NCBI GenBank assembly: GCA_038501785.1
Contig: JBAMJR010000013.1
Location: 5,378,501-5,442,500, forward strand
Length of the DNA stretch: 64,000 nt
Direction of reading: 5' to 3'
From: Myoxocephalus aenaeus
Lineage: Eukaryota; Chordata; Actinopteri; Perciformes; Cottidae
In this document: positions 1-11,703 of the stretch, piece by piece
Layout: each line of letters opens with the position of its first letter
Position numbering within the stretch: the first letter of the stretch is position 1
Notes under the pieces: model-generated
Told to the model about the DNA's origin: nothing
The model's database searches: none
Seen by the model: only the letters and a program-made list of their open reading frames with translations
Translations under genes and position numbers: made by a program

Positions 1-26
1 TGTTCTTTGCCTCTGCTCTCCATCCC

Positions 27-30
<4 letters not shown>

Positions 31-94
<64 letters not shown>
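31..94. repeat. (CT)n microsatellite
   Basis: An uninterrupted CT tract of 64 bp. Confidence 0.98.
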
Positions 95-96
<2 letters not shown>

Positions 97-1605
97 CTAA
101 GCCACGCTGGAGTCAATCTTTCATCCAGAGGACTAAAGTGTTCAACTCTCAAGGAACAGTAACAAGAATAAAACTCCAAGTCATCCGAAAGAACTCAGCT
201 CTGCTCCATAGTCCGATAGGACGGGGTGAAAACCAATCTGTAGTGGTTTAGTGGTTCAGACCAAAGAAGGGAAGCAGCTGCAGCTATGCCACTGCCAGGA
301 TTGCATTTCTATCTCCACACATTGGCGGAAAGTTCAACAATCACCCCAGAGCCCAGCCTCAAAATATGATTAGCATGGACCCAGATGATAATGGCTTTTA
401 TATGCAATTATGCCAAAGGGGGAATTACCCAGTGTATGGGAATAATGTAGCTGGGGAATGAGACAATTGCTTGCTAATGTATGTTTTTGTTGGCTGACCC
501 ACTGGAAATTTGTTTATTATCAGGTTTTATATTCAGACAGGCTGTGTCTGCAGTAAGTCATATAATGGATATTCATGAAAAACAAGTTTTGTTTTTGTAT
601 TCAATTAATTAATTAATTTCAATGTTTGAAGTAAGATTACCGATGAGGCGATAGACACGCGCTGCACTGACTGAAACAAAAGACTAAAGTAAGTGAACAA
701 TTTGCACTCATTGTTTCCCTCTCCAATGAGAAGGGATGATCAAAATTTGAACTTGCAAAGAGATGGAGGAATTGTTGTGAAGGGTTATGTGAAAGTCTGT
801 TGTTTATTGGAATTAGCTATTACAAGTTTTGGAGGATGCTGCAGTTACTGAAGTGTGACACTTCTGAGTGAAAATACAAACATAGTGCCCAACTAATCAC
901 TTTCATCACTGTTTTGCTTTGAAGTAGATTTAAAAAAAAATACAATTACAAATCCAGAACTACTGAAACAGCAGGGGCCTTTTCTTTTTAATTAAATAAT
1001 ATTCATAAGTATTTTTGGCTTTAGCAACCAGGACACGTGCAACCTGACAAGCCACGCATTTATTTCTCATCTCTAATGTTTGGAAAACACATCAAAATCA
1101 ATGTGTCATGTTTATTTTTTGTTGGTATGTATTTGAACACACCACCCATATGTAAATGATGATCAATAATAATGTACTTCTTAAAAAATTAAAAATCAAT
1201 CAATCAATCAATCAATCAATTTTCTTTGAAGTTTCGTTTTCTGTTTCTTGGTGAATAGAAATAGTTTTGCTGCAAGTTACTCAATAGGGAGAAGAAGAAA
1301 AAAAAAGATCTCATTACAGCATCTGAGAAAAGATAAGTACAACTTAAGATCAATCCCTTTAGGACTGTATGTTTTGTTGACCTGCTTTATATTATAATTT
1401 TAATAAAGTAGATTAAACAAGTTAATTTTGAGACCTGCTAAATAAAACATACTATTTTATTGGGTGTTGCACGGACTGCCAAAAGTGCTGTTAAAAAATA
1501 AATATAATCTTTGTGATTTAACTTGATTTACAGAATAACCCACCTTTGGATGGTATCAAACAACAAAGGCAAAAACTATTTCTACCAGACATAAATACAA
1601 CTACA
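95..1605. other. non-genic sequence downstream of epha3
   Basis: AT-rich, with no coding signal on either strand. Only an (AATC)n tract at 1194-1220 stands out. Confidence 0.7.
1194..1220. repeat. (AATC)n microsatellite
   Basis: About seven AATC units. Confidence 0.95.
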
Positions 1606-1812
1606 CCTATGGCTGTAGCTCATGGTCTTCCTGAAACCGCAAGGTACACGGTCCGATCCCTGGTCTCCCCATAGTTTGCATGTCAAAGTGTCCTTGAGCA
1701 AGACACTGAACCCCCAGTTGCTCCCTGGGTGCTTTTCAGCAGCCGACTGCTCCTGCTAAGGATGGGTTAAATGCAGAAGGCCTATTTCATGTATGTATGT
1801 CAAATGTATGTA
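1606..1812 (+). repeat. tRNA-like SINE or related interspersed repeat
   Basis: Contains an A-box-like TGTAGCTCATGG (1614-1625), a B-box-like GGTCCGATCCC (1650-1660), then the string TGTCCTTGAGCAAGACACTG, which I recognise from abundant teleost repeats. Copy is diverged; family unknown. Confidence 0.55.
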
Positions 1813-2032
1813 ATATGACAAATACAGGTTCTTTACTAATTCCCTTTAATCCAAGCCCTCACCAAACTATATTCCTCATCTTTCAGCCTGTGTACTTCTG
1901 TCATAAGGACAAAAAAGTGAACATATACCGAAGCAGAATTTGCTATAAATAAAGTATATATATACAAATGCAGCTGTTGATTAACAGTATTTTGTCAATA
2001 TGTTATTTTTCTACAATACTATTTTAACTACG

Positions 2033-2071
<39 letters not shown>

Positions 2072-2131
2072 GTAAGAAGAGGAAGAAGAAGAAGCAGAAG
2101 CAGAAGAAGAAGAAGAAGAAGAAGAAGAAGA
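2033..2131. repeat. compound (CTA)n and (GAA/GCA)n triplet repeat
   Basis: A CTA tract (2033-2071) is followed at once by a purine tract of GAA with GCA interruptions (2074-2131). The minus-strand frame through it reads as poly-Ser but has no protein character outside the repeat. Confidence 0.95.
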
Positions 2132-3227
2132 ACCATTGTATCCACCATGTAACACATGGAAAATGCTGACTACGCAGTCATGTTGGCAGCTCAATATATC
2201 CATCACTATCACATCCTCCATTTCATGACTATTGTTTGGACTTGCTCCGACCAGGATGCTCATAAAAGCCGTAGCTGCTACCCCACAAGGTTGGATTTTT
2301 TTCACTGTGAGTCAGCTGCCTGGTCTGGCGGTGTTGGGTAACCCAGTCGGAGCTCTGTGGCTTGTCTTGGTGTAAACAGATGGTCTCGGCTCTGATGACT
2401 AACTTCTGATCTCACCCAGATAGGGAATCAAGCTGTCAGATGAGCTTTCCAAGCTCGACGGAGGTGAGACGACTGAAACGGCTTGAAATATGCAGAGTGT
2501 AAATAAAGGCCAGGTCCCATTTCCTGGAATGACTTCTATTTAGACAATCACAATCGAACGGTGTGAAGAGTCTTGACATTAAGCCTCAGATACTCAACTT
2601 TAAAAAAGGTTGTGCCCAGACAGTGCGTAACACCGTTTCAGACAAATGCCGAGTTGGTCGCACTCATTTTTTATTAGATTATACTTATATTGTCTCTCTT
2701 TTTTAGCACAAGCGTTTGAACAAGAGATATATAGGGATATAATGGTGTTGTGATGTGTCAGTTCGATGTCAGGCTAACCGTTAGCTAAACATTTAGTTTG
2801 ACTTTGAATTCATTTGAACTATCAACTGAACATTTTAGACTCCCTGCTACATTCAGAAACTTTGAATAATCTCAGTGGGTCAACGAGCACCATATGGTAA
2901 TGTTAAGTAAAATATAGCCTTTTTAATTTCAAGAAAGCAATGTAAGCTAACATTAGCCAATATAGCAAAACTGAACGCTTTGTTGGTTATCCATCATTTT
3001 ATAAACATTGCATGTAAAACATTACTCAAACTTATTAAAATTAGATGTATTCAGCTATGCTGATTAAAAACATACAATTAAGGGGCCGTTCACACCGGAC
3101 GCGACTTTTAAAAGCGCAGCCGCTTCAAAAACGCCTTGGCAAAAACGCGCCAGGGAAAAAAAATAAAAACAGCCCGCTGCGCCTGTGGAGCGGGCCTGTG
3201 TGCGCACCCGGGCGATAAAACTTCAAA

Positions 3228-3375
3228 ATGGATTCAAGCAGACGTCGCTCTCTTGCCCTTGCTGTGTTGTGGGATGAGGAGGAGGAAAACCCCCCCAAAA
3301 AGCAGAGATTTTGGGTTCACGATATTTAAAAAAAAAAGAACGAAAGAGTACTGCGAATACCACCATCTATTCTAA
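3228..3375 (+). pseudogene. N-terminal remnant of Harbinger transposase
   Basis: An ATG at 3228 opens a frame reading MDSSRRRSLALAVLWDEEEE, then a KKQRFWVHDI string, stopping at 3327-3329. A shift at the following poly-A run restores IFKKKRTKEYCEYHHLF to about 3375. The acidic stretch followed by FWVHDIFKKR is, to my recollection, how HARBI1-like nuclease transposases begin. The catalytic DDE part is absent. Confidence 0.6.
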
Positions 3376-3491
3376 GAATTGTGTCTCGATGACGAGCGCC
3401 GTATGCTATTGCAGTAGTTTTTCGATCTTGAATTATAAAGTTCTTCGTAGTTGAAGACCACTAATATGAATCCTTCGTCGGCGGTTGCCAT
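3372..3491 (-). pseudogene. N-terminal remnant of Harbinger accessory (Myb/MADF-like) protein
   Basis: ATG at 3491 on the minus strand starts MATADEGFILVVFNYEELYN, followed by a short degraded tail. The pattern of an acidic start, hydrophobic strand, then E-x-LYN/D resembles the start of MADF or Myb/SANT-type DNA-binding domains used by the second gene of Harbinger elements. The rest is deleted. The similarity is short, so the call is tentative. Confidence 0.45.
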
Positions 3492-4665
3492 TTTCTTTTG
3501 AAATTCCCGATGTTCATACCACACGGAAACAGGAAGGAAGTGGTAAAGTAATAAAGCCCGCCTCTTGCTTGATCCGATTGGCTGCCTTGGCCGAGTGTGA
3601 CATTGATGAGCTGTGCGACTCCGCGCAAGGCGTTTAAAAGTTGAGAATATTTCAACTTTTAAGCGCGCCGAAAAAACGCTAGAGAAACGCGTCGCGCGGC
3701 ATTTAAAAAGCGCGCACGAAAGGCGCGCCGTACCATAGGAAAACAATGGTTTTGCTAGCGACGCGTTTTTGAGAGTCGCGTCCGGTGTGAACGGCCCCTA
3801 ATAAAAGTATTGCCAGGTACACAGTTAATAGTCCCAGGTTGATACAACTTCAGTTAATAGCTGTGGTTTAGTTTTAGCTAGTTTAAATACTTTTCATTAT
3901 ATTAGTGTCTCTGTCTTAGATAACCAGAGGAATGTTACCCTTTTGCTACTACAGTCTTATCATGAGAGACAGCAACGTTTCCTGTCTGTTTAAATGAGGT
4001 AGCCTATTGGACCATTTCACTCCAATACCAATGCCAAATAATTTCAAAGCAAGCAGCTGATAAACCAGCTTTGTTACTGCAATCTGAAGATTCTCATTAC
4101 ACTGAATGTTTATAATAAAAATCCCAATTAAACAACCTCCCTTTTTTAAACCGTTAATCATCCTTGCAACTGCTGCAGCATATGCAGTTACAGTCTTAAT
4201 GAGAACCAAATGTCCTTGACCTTTACTCTCACTGTCCTCCTTCCTTTGTGTTCTTCATACACTGACTGTATTATTCCATCCTATGATGTAATCTTATAAG
4301 AACAGTGCAAATTCTCTAGACCAGAAAAGAGGGAGGAAGAAAGATTTTCCAAGTGGGATGAAGTGATCATCCCTTTAGGTATTCTCCTCGTAGAGCTTAA
4401 AGCTTTATGAGGACCAAAGTATCCAAACGAAGCGGCTGAATACAATGAAAATATTCGTCTCGATTTCTCCACCTTGCTTTTCAGAAGGGAGACAGGGGGA
4501 GGAAGGAGGATTTGGAGGGTTTGTGTGGATTTGATCAGTGTGGACCTTTACTAGGATCTCTTCTCACATTTTCCATCCAAAGAGGCTGAGGCGCTAGCAG
4601 ACCATCACATCATTACAAGGGCTGTGATAGCCATACCGCTGTTATAAGGGAAAGTAGACAAGGTG

Positions 4666-4668
<3 letters not shown>

Positions 4669-4737
<69 letters not shown>
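4669..4737. repeat. (GT)n microsatellite
   Basis: Pure GT tract of about 69 bp. Confidence 0.98.
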
Positions 4738-4739
<2 letters not shown>

Positions 4740-5859
4740 CCTGTCTCATCTACCAGTTTGTCCCATTTCAGTTTGCCAAGGTTGTCTCCAAGCGAGAATA
4801 TTTTGTCAAGATCTAACATGTGTCTTAAATATATGACTACTTTTTGCACCCAAACTTGATTTGTTTAGTACCCTTTTAAATTATCCAAATAATCAATTTG
4901 TAATTCTGTAAATTCACCAATTGGTTTGTTTATAATCTCATTTTATTTTGTCTATATTGCTCCCTGATGCTGTTTGTGTAAATGTGTCACAGTTCATAAA
5001 TTGGGCATATATTCATATCTAAATTATGTTTTTCACAAGTAAAATAAGATAATAAGATACCATTGCAGCCATTGCTTTAAAAGCAAATGTTTGGTTCAAT
5101 GGGCCAAGACAGAAACCAGCTTCCAACAAATGTGCATTACATAACCCTGACATTTGTTTAATTGTGCAAACACTTTTGAACAATTCTTTCTTAATGTATT
5201 ATCCCTGTATGCTCAACATGTGTGTGATTAAAGTGTTTTGTTATCACACTATTCGTTGCTGCTTTTACCTCAGGGATCAATCTGTTTTAATGTGATATCT
5301 TTTCAATGCCATCGTATGGTTTGCTTAAAGTGGTAATCGTCTTGAGATGAAGTGGGATTTATAGAGGGTTAAGATTAAATCATTTTCATTTTGTAATCTT
5401 CACGTGCTATTGTATTCTCAAACAAAGAGAGTGGGGCTACTCAGCGACCAATAGTTGAAGTGAGATTAATGTGACGCATAGCAGTGTAGGATGTGTCTCA
5501 CTATGAAGACATTGTAAACATCAGGCAGGAGTCCAATGACATATTCAAACCAGTCTTGTCCACTTTTTTTAATTATTTATTTTTATTCCAAAACCTACCT
5601 TTGGCAATAGTCAATAATACTACTACATGTTTTTGAAAATCCTAATGTATATCATGACTTGCACAGTACTCTCCATACATGTAAGTACACATGTAGTCAG
5701 ACGTGTAATCAATAAAGCAAAAAGGCTTGTATTGCCCCTAAATGTTAGGTTTGTTCCTCCAATGGCTTGCTATAATGCTGTATTAACAACATAATGCTTC
5801 CATTAGTACAAAGTGTCGTCTTACCAGATCAATAGCGACATGTCTGACAGTCCCCACGA

Positions 5860-5860
<1 letters not shown>

Positions 5861-5914
<54 letters not shown>
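5861..5914. repeat. (TCTG)n microsatellite
   Basis: Thirteen or so tandem TCTG units. Confidence 0.98.
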
Positions 5915-8087
5915 CCCTGCTCACTGTTCATGTCATTAGTGCATTACAGCAGGCACTGAACTGTTGGACGGCTGTAACTGGAGAGGAAGTCAGAACCAGA
6001 GCATGATAACCCAGCTGATGCGGCCCGGCTCGTTAATGTCGTTTTCCCTCACGACAATCATCGGAAGTGGAATAGTTTTATAATTTATCTTTGTAACAAC
6101 AAGCTCAGCCCAGTCCCTGCAAAGGTATTTCTACATCTATGCAGGTGCACAACAAAATAACACATCAAATGTCCATAAATGCCAACCGAGCTTTGGCGCT
6201 CTTATCATCTTGAGCGCCCACACTAATTTGGAAATGTACAATAAAAGCGCATGTGTGAGCACACATTTGGACACACATTTCTCCCTCCCCCGAACACACG
6301 CACACTTGCACACACACAAACAATAACGTCCCCATGAAAGGAGGACTGAGATCTAAGGAGACTTAACCAAGTTTGACAGTCAACAGCCCTATTAAAGCAG
6401 GCCCCACTGCAACCAAACACGGCGGTAATTGTAAATGTCAGGCAGAATTAACACAAGAATAAATAGCTTTGCGTTTCTTATGTGTATATATGAGAGGGAC
6501 ACATTACAGCACAGCCCTAAGACATAACATTACACAAGTCAGTCATCAACTATAGCTTCATAGCATGTCTTCTGTATCATTTTAATCTTAAAGGGAATAT
6601 GAACCCATGCTCAAAAGCATAAAATTATACATTTTGACAGTATAAACAGATTACACATGTGGAACATTCATGGATTTTCAACAGAACACATCTAATATAC
6701 CATTACACTTGTATGTATTTTTCCACATTATCTTCCTCCTTATGATCACATTTTGAATGGAATGGGATGATGAAAGGACTAACCCAGAGCTGGACTCTTC
6801 TTCGGCATTCCTGGAGGACTATTGTGGTATGACTGACTGACTGAGTGGCTGGTTGGCTGGCTGACACACGGACTGTGGTAAAAAAATCTGAATTGGCTTA
6901 CTTTGGGGAAAGGCCGGAAAGAACTTGTCATGTCTCCTCTTCTGACACACATACTCACAAGAGGAAAGAGGAATAAAGGGGAGAGAGAAAAATAAATAGA
7001 CAGGGAGTGTGAGAGAGATAGAAACCTTGCTTTATGCACTATGTGGAAGCATTCATGCATGTATTCCTATTGGTCTCAGAAGTATGTCTGCTTGGGCCAT
7101 TTGTTATTTCCTGTGTTATGTCCCAGTTGCCCAGTGCTCTGTGTGGATGTGTGCGAGCTCAGTGTTTTGTTCACTGGTTAGGTCATGGTTCCTGGCCTGA
7201 GTCCTTCTAGACTGGGTATGGATTAGCTTATGATTGTTCTGGGAAGAGCTGCCCACACAGCAACTCCATTGGGAACATCCAGAGAACTAATATTTTACAT
7301 ACTGATTGGTTGCTCCCCATCATTTTGTCTTTAAGTCTTTAGGTGGAAAGCAAAAGTTAACGTAAATCAAAGTATTTGGGGAATAACCAAATTCAGGATG
7401 TGATCGCATTTTGTTGCAATGTAATAACATTAAATTGCAATGTGAGTAATGCCGTAGGGTAATGAGATCATCGCAGCAGGAAAATGGATGCAGCAGAAGA
7501 ATCAGCTTTTTTATTTCCTGCATTTCTCTTCTTTGTTGCTTACATTTCAGATTTCTTTGGTTTTAAAGTGCTGCCGTTTTTTTCTTCTTCTTTAAAAAAA
7601 AGGTAATAACCAATTTTTGTTATTCTATAAATCATCCATTAACTAATACTTTGTCAAATAAAGATAGTTTTAGTGGAATCCATCTCCTCTAACCAATTAG
7701 TGCAGACTTTTATCAACAGTACCCATCCGAGAATACATTTCGCCATTTCTTAAATGCTGCAGCAGCTGGTGAGCGCCGGCTACGACATCTTCTGGAACTC
7801 AGCTGTTTAAGTCAAAAGTGGCATTAACATGTGGCCTTGCAATTCACGGAGGTCAAGCTGAGCGCGAAGGCATGAAAAGTGCTAGAAACACCAGTAGTCA
7901 AAGACAGACCTTGTCAGAAATGTATCCCTGTGTCCCTGGCCCTCGACCCCAATCATAAAACTCACAGACACAGAGGAAACCCACCAGTAAATCAGCCTGT
8001 CGCTGGCTCTCACACTGGGTTTGATCCTGTTGATATATGGCTTTAATATGTGGATGGGAAGATGGTGCATTGAAGAGAATGCAAGAC

Positions 8088-8091
<4 letters not shown>

Positions 8092-8131
<40 letters not shown>
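8092..8131. repeat. (AG)n microsatellite
   Basis: Pure AG tract of 40 bp. Confidence 0.97.
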
Positions 8132-8132
<1 letters not shown>

Positions 8133-11130
8133 CACAGAATAACTTTTGAGATTGAATAAAAGTTCTCTTAACAGCATTCACACAAAAAAAACAAATGCAA
8201 AAGGTTTTTCCCATCACCATCAGTTGGAGTACACACAGAAAAGTATGTTCCCTGTTTACATGTATTTGTAACAGGAAAAGGCTTGTAAACTTGCTCTATA
8301 ATCCACATCCTTTTTTGTTTTTGTTTTTGCCAAAATGTTAAAAGCTGAATGTGAAGTAAACAAACGGCAATTTTGCTCAAAAAGAAAGACTCCATCACGC
8401 TCAACTGTGTGACATTTATTCAAGGGAATGATGCAAAAAGTGTGACATCACTGAAATCGGGCTCCTATTTAGCATCGTGATCAACATGTAATCATCCTGC
8501 CTGATTCTTTAGAAGGAGAGAGAGAGAGAGAGAGCTGCCTATTTACTTCTGTTTAATTGATTCTAATTAGATGTTAATGTCTAGAAATTGATCTTAATGA
8601 ATACTACATACACAACTACGTGATGCCAATGAAGCGGAATTGACTTGAAGAGCAGAGAAGAGAGGCGAGGAGATGAGAGAGAAGTAGAGGAGGAGCTGAA
8701 AAGTGAGGACAGAGGGCACAGAGGTGAAGAGCGAGGAAAAGATGCTGAACTGAAAAGAAACCGAGGATGAAAAGGAACGGGGAGGGAAATAAAGACTAGA
8801 GAGAAAGGAGAATAGAGAGCAACAAAGATGATGGAGAGAGAGAGAGAGAGAGACGTAGAGAGATGACAGAGTGCTGACATCAGAGGGCCAGCAGTCCCCT
8901 CACATCACTCAGCTTTCATGGAAAATCAATTCTCCCCGGTATGGACAGCGTTGTCAACAGCAGGCAGGACCAGCGGCTCTATAGCCGCGCTTCAAGCATT
9001 AACATTAACAGACAGAGCGGGAATAGACATCAATATCACTACAGTCACTCTGCTCCTCACATAGGGTTCTGGGCTGTGCACCACAGGTTCATTTGTGGTA
9101 ATGTATAATGTGACGACACGTTTTAAGGTCACTTTGTGAAAATGCGTTGGGGAAACACAAAAAGCAATACATGTAGAGCTGGAGCTGTAGAGGAGCAGTG
9201 TTACGCCGCTCTGCTGTGGAAGGTGAGGACCGGGTGGGCATTGATGTTGAGCACACTGTGAAGGAGTCACAGGAAGAGGGGGAGGACAGGTTCATCAGCT
9301 CCACTGCACCATGGCGACAGGCATCCCCATGCGCCTGTGTCATCATTGTACCTCCCATCGTCCCTCCATGCTGGTGAACACCTATGCTGGCCGGAGTATG
9401 ATCCAGCCAGTGAAGCCCAAAGAGGACAGCATCACCGAAGGACATCAATCTCAACCAGCGTGAAATTAAGTTTACTTTAATACATGTTTTACTTCAAACT
9501 AAAACCGTTTTTGATTTTCAAATGGTCTCAGGACATTTTTAGAATCGTTTTAGATATTATAGTGTTACCTTTTCATTTTGGGGGAGTTAAGGTAATGTTG
9601 CCTGAGTATTCGTTTTTTTTAGTGCATCGTATTTTAATTTCTATGTGTAATAAAAATAAATAATGTCCAACCCTAACCCTGTCTGACTACTTGGTTGCCT
9701 CTGTATTGATCTCTACCGCTTGCTGTTCTAAAATACATTTGGATACAATCTGAAATGATGCACAAATGCAATGAATGTGTTATGGGTATAGCCAGAAGCT
9801 TTTCAACCTGCTAGTGTGTTGTGTGGGTTGAAGAGGTGACACGGTCCAGTACTTTAAGAGCTTTCTTTGGAGTTCATTGACCTTTTATTTAATTTTTTGG
9901 AAGATTTCCCACTCAGGACAATAGCTGAAACCAATAATTTAGGTTAATACTGGACAGATAGCTTGTTTAGCCTTATAGAACCTCTTGCATCTGATCATTC
10001 TGTGTTTTGGAAAAGCCAATCCAACATTTGAAATAGCTTGTTCAAGAAAAAAAGGAAAAACAGCCAGAACATTGTGTCGACATGCAAAAATCCTGAGGGT
10101 GATTTTAAACTTCTTATGAACTCGTAACAAACACAAACATTGTTTTCTTTCTTGCACTTGTACCTCCTTGGTGATAGTGACGTTACCTTTGGTCTCGCTT
10201 GATCAAAACACAGAACTACCTAAGTGAAGTAGTTGCCTCTCCGTCGTACCACCACTGGTGAGGATGCTGTGATGATAGCTTCCCTTTGTGATGGCGCCAT
10301 TTATTAAAGTGACAGAAGCGGCCTGAGATCTGCAGTCGTGGGACCTGTGTGTGCTGTGATGATAACGCTGCATGTTACTTTGGTGATACAATGATTGAAG
10401 AGTCAGTGTGTGCTTAGGTTCCATAGAGAGCACAGTCATTACAAAGCCTGCAACCGGCATCCATTTATCTTTGTATGTGTGCACGTGTACATGTGTGTGG
10501 AGGAGACAGTATTGTGACAGCTTAATGTTCCCTGCAGTGTACATGTGTACATATAAGAGCCTCTTTGTGTCAGCACTGCCTCGCTTGGTGTGTGTTCTTG
10601 CACAGTGTGTACGATGCTGGAGGGCCAAAGCCTCGATTCTTCCACAATTTACTGCACACAGATAAACACGGTTTGAAACAAAGATAATTACCGGACGACA
10701 TCCCGGTTCTTTATCAGTCAACTTTGAACTCAGGAAGTGGGCTTACAAGGAGGACATTTTCACAGTAGGATGCAGGGGTGGCTGAGCGGAGCAGTATGAA
10801 TTTGCAGCATGGCGTCAGGCCCTGCAAAGCAGCTGCAGACAGCTGGAGGCCAGTTTAGCAGGAAGCAAGTGGGAAGAGAGAGCGGAGAGAGAGGAGATAG
10901 AGGGATCAGGCCACGGAACATCTCTACATGAAGGGTGGGGTTTGGTCTACTGACTCTTTCTAACTAAACATGCTTTAGAAAAAAAATAGACAAAATAAAA
11001 ATGACGTGAGAAATGTTTACAGGTCTTTGTTGGATGGTATTGATGACTATATGTCCTGCTGTCTAAAAATGAGAACATATCAGATCAGATCAGAAATTGA
11101 AAATTCAAACTACGGACCTACAATCATTAA

Positions 11131-11703
11131 CCCTAGAACACTAACGTCGGGTGATTTTCACCCGAGCGATTGTGGTTACGTTATTTTCATTGTGTTACTT
11201 TTGTCTGAGTTGCGTGGGTCTTTGTGTAGCTTCATGCTGACGTTATTGAAGGTGGGCGTGTCCCCCTGCTCCAATACCTGTTTTTTTACAACAGGCAGTG
11301 CCTGTTGAAAGAACCAGGAATTGGAAAATCACCAGAAAATCACTCCAACAAATCATCCGAAAATCCCCCGAACATGTGCCAGGTTAGATTTCGGATGGGT
11401 TTTTGAATTGAAGGGACACTTTTCCTTCACAGGACAAGACTCACATATCCCAGGAACGGGTGGACCAAAGAACAAGTTCATAGCTCCTTTATTTATATTA
11501 TTAATTATGTTTTATTGACGATTCCCTAATTTTTCACCTGATTTTTAGCCTTTTTTTAGGGTCCCCCAATGATACCTGTTTTTCGTTTTATGATAAATTC
11601 TATAGGGTAAAATACAAGAAGAGTACTTAAATTTGCCTTGTATTGTTGTATTTTAATATATTTCGATGAGAATGGTGTAACTATTTTAAACGTCAGTGTC
11701 CTT
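11131..11703. mobile_element. probable degenerate piggyBac-type element
   Basis: A TTAA at 11127-11130 is followed directly by CCCTAGAACACTAACGTCGG. The first bases resemble piggyBac ends, which insert at TTAA, and a palindrome CGGGTGATTTTCACCCG follows. Near 11685-11703 the complement of ACACTAACGT recurs imperfectly (13 of 16 bases of the terminal repeat), but the right TTAA is not preserved. No transposase is visible. Confidence 0.4.

Larger units (their letters stand above)
3082..3798. mobile_element. PIF/Harbinger element, internally deleted
   Basis: Long terminal inverted repeats begin GGGGCCGTTCACACCGGACG at 3082 and match the complement at 3798 over about 25 bases. The flanking TAA at 3079-3081 and 3799-3801 is the 3-bp duplication of Harbinger transposons. 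The interior is GC- and CpG-rich, unlike the AT-rich surroundings. It keeps the 5' ends of two converging reading frames (3228-3375 plus strand, 3372-3491 minus strand) with the middle of the element missing. It is therefore non-autonomous. Confidence 0.85.
3802..11126. other. non-genic sequence
   Basis: No exon-like or conserved-protein sequence was recognised on either strand. It holds (GT)n at 4669-4737, (CTGT)n at 5861-5914 and (GA)n tracts at 8092-8131, 8517-8535 and 8836-8852. A purine-rich stretch lies at 8640-8860. Confidence 0.65.

Noticed and set aside
2024..2305. Minus-strand 93-residue frame with a long poly-Ser tail
   Set aside because: The serine run is only the translation of the triplet repeats at 2033-2131. 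The rest has no known domain, and there is no splice or promoter context.
4613..4849. Frames rich in Thr-His or Cys-Val repeats (also at 21929-22223, 29985-30527, 44024-44409, 59686-60364)
   Set aside because: They are translations of (CA/GT)n microsatellites that happen to lack stops.
5861..5914. Tandem TCTG units considered as a CRISPR-like array
   Set aside because: A 4-bp microsatellite with no spacers, in vertebrate DNA.
10203..10721. Minus-strand 172-residue open frame
   Set aside because: No recognised domain, low-complexity composition with many His and Thr from CA-like sequence, and a competing open frame on the other strand.
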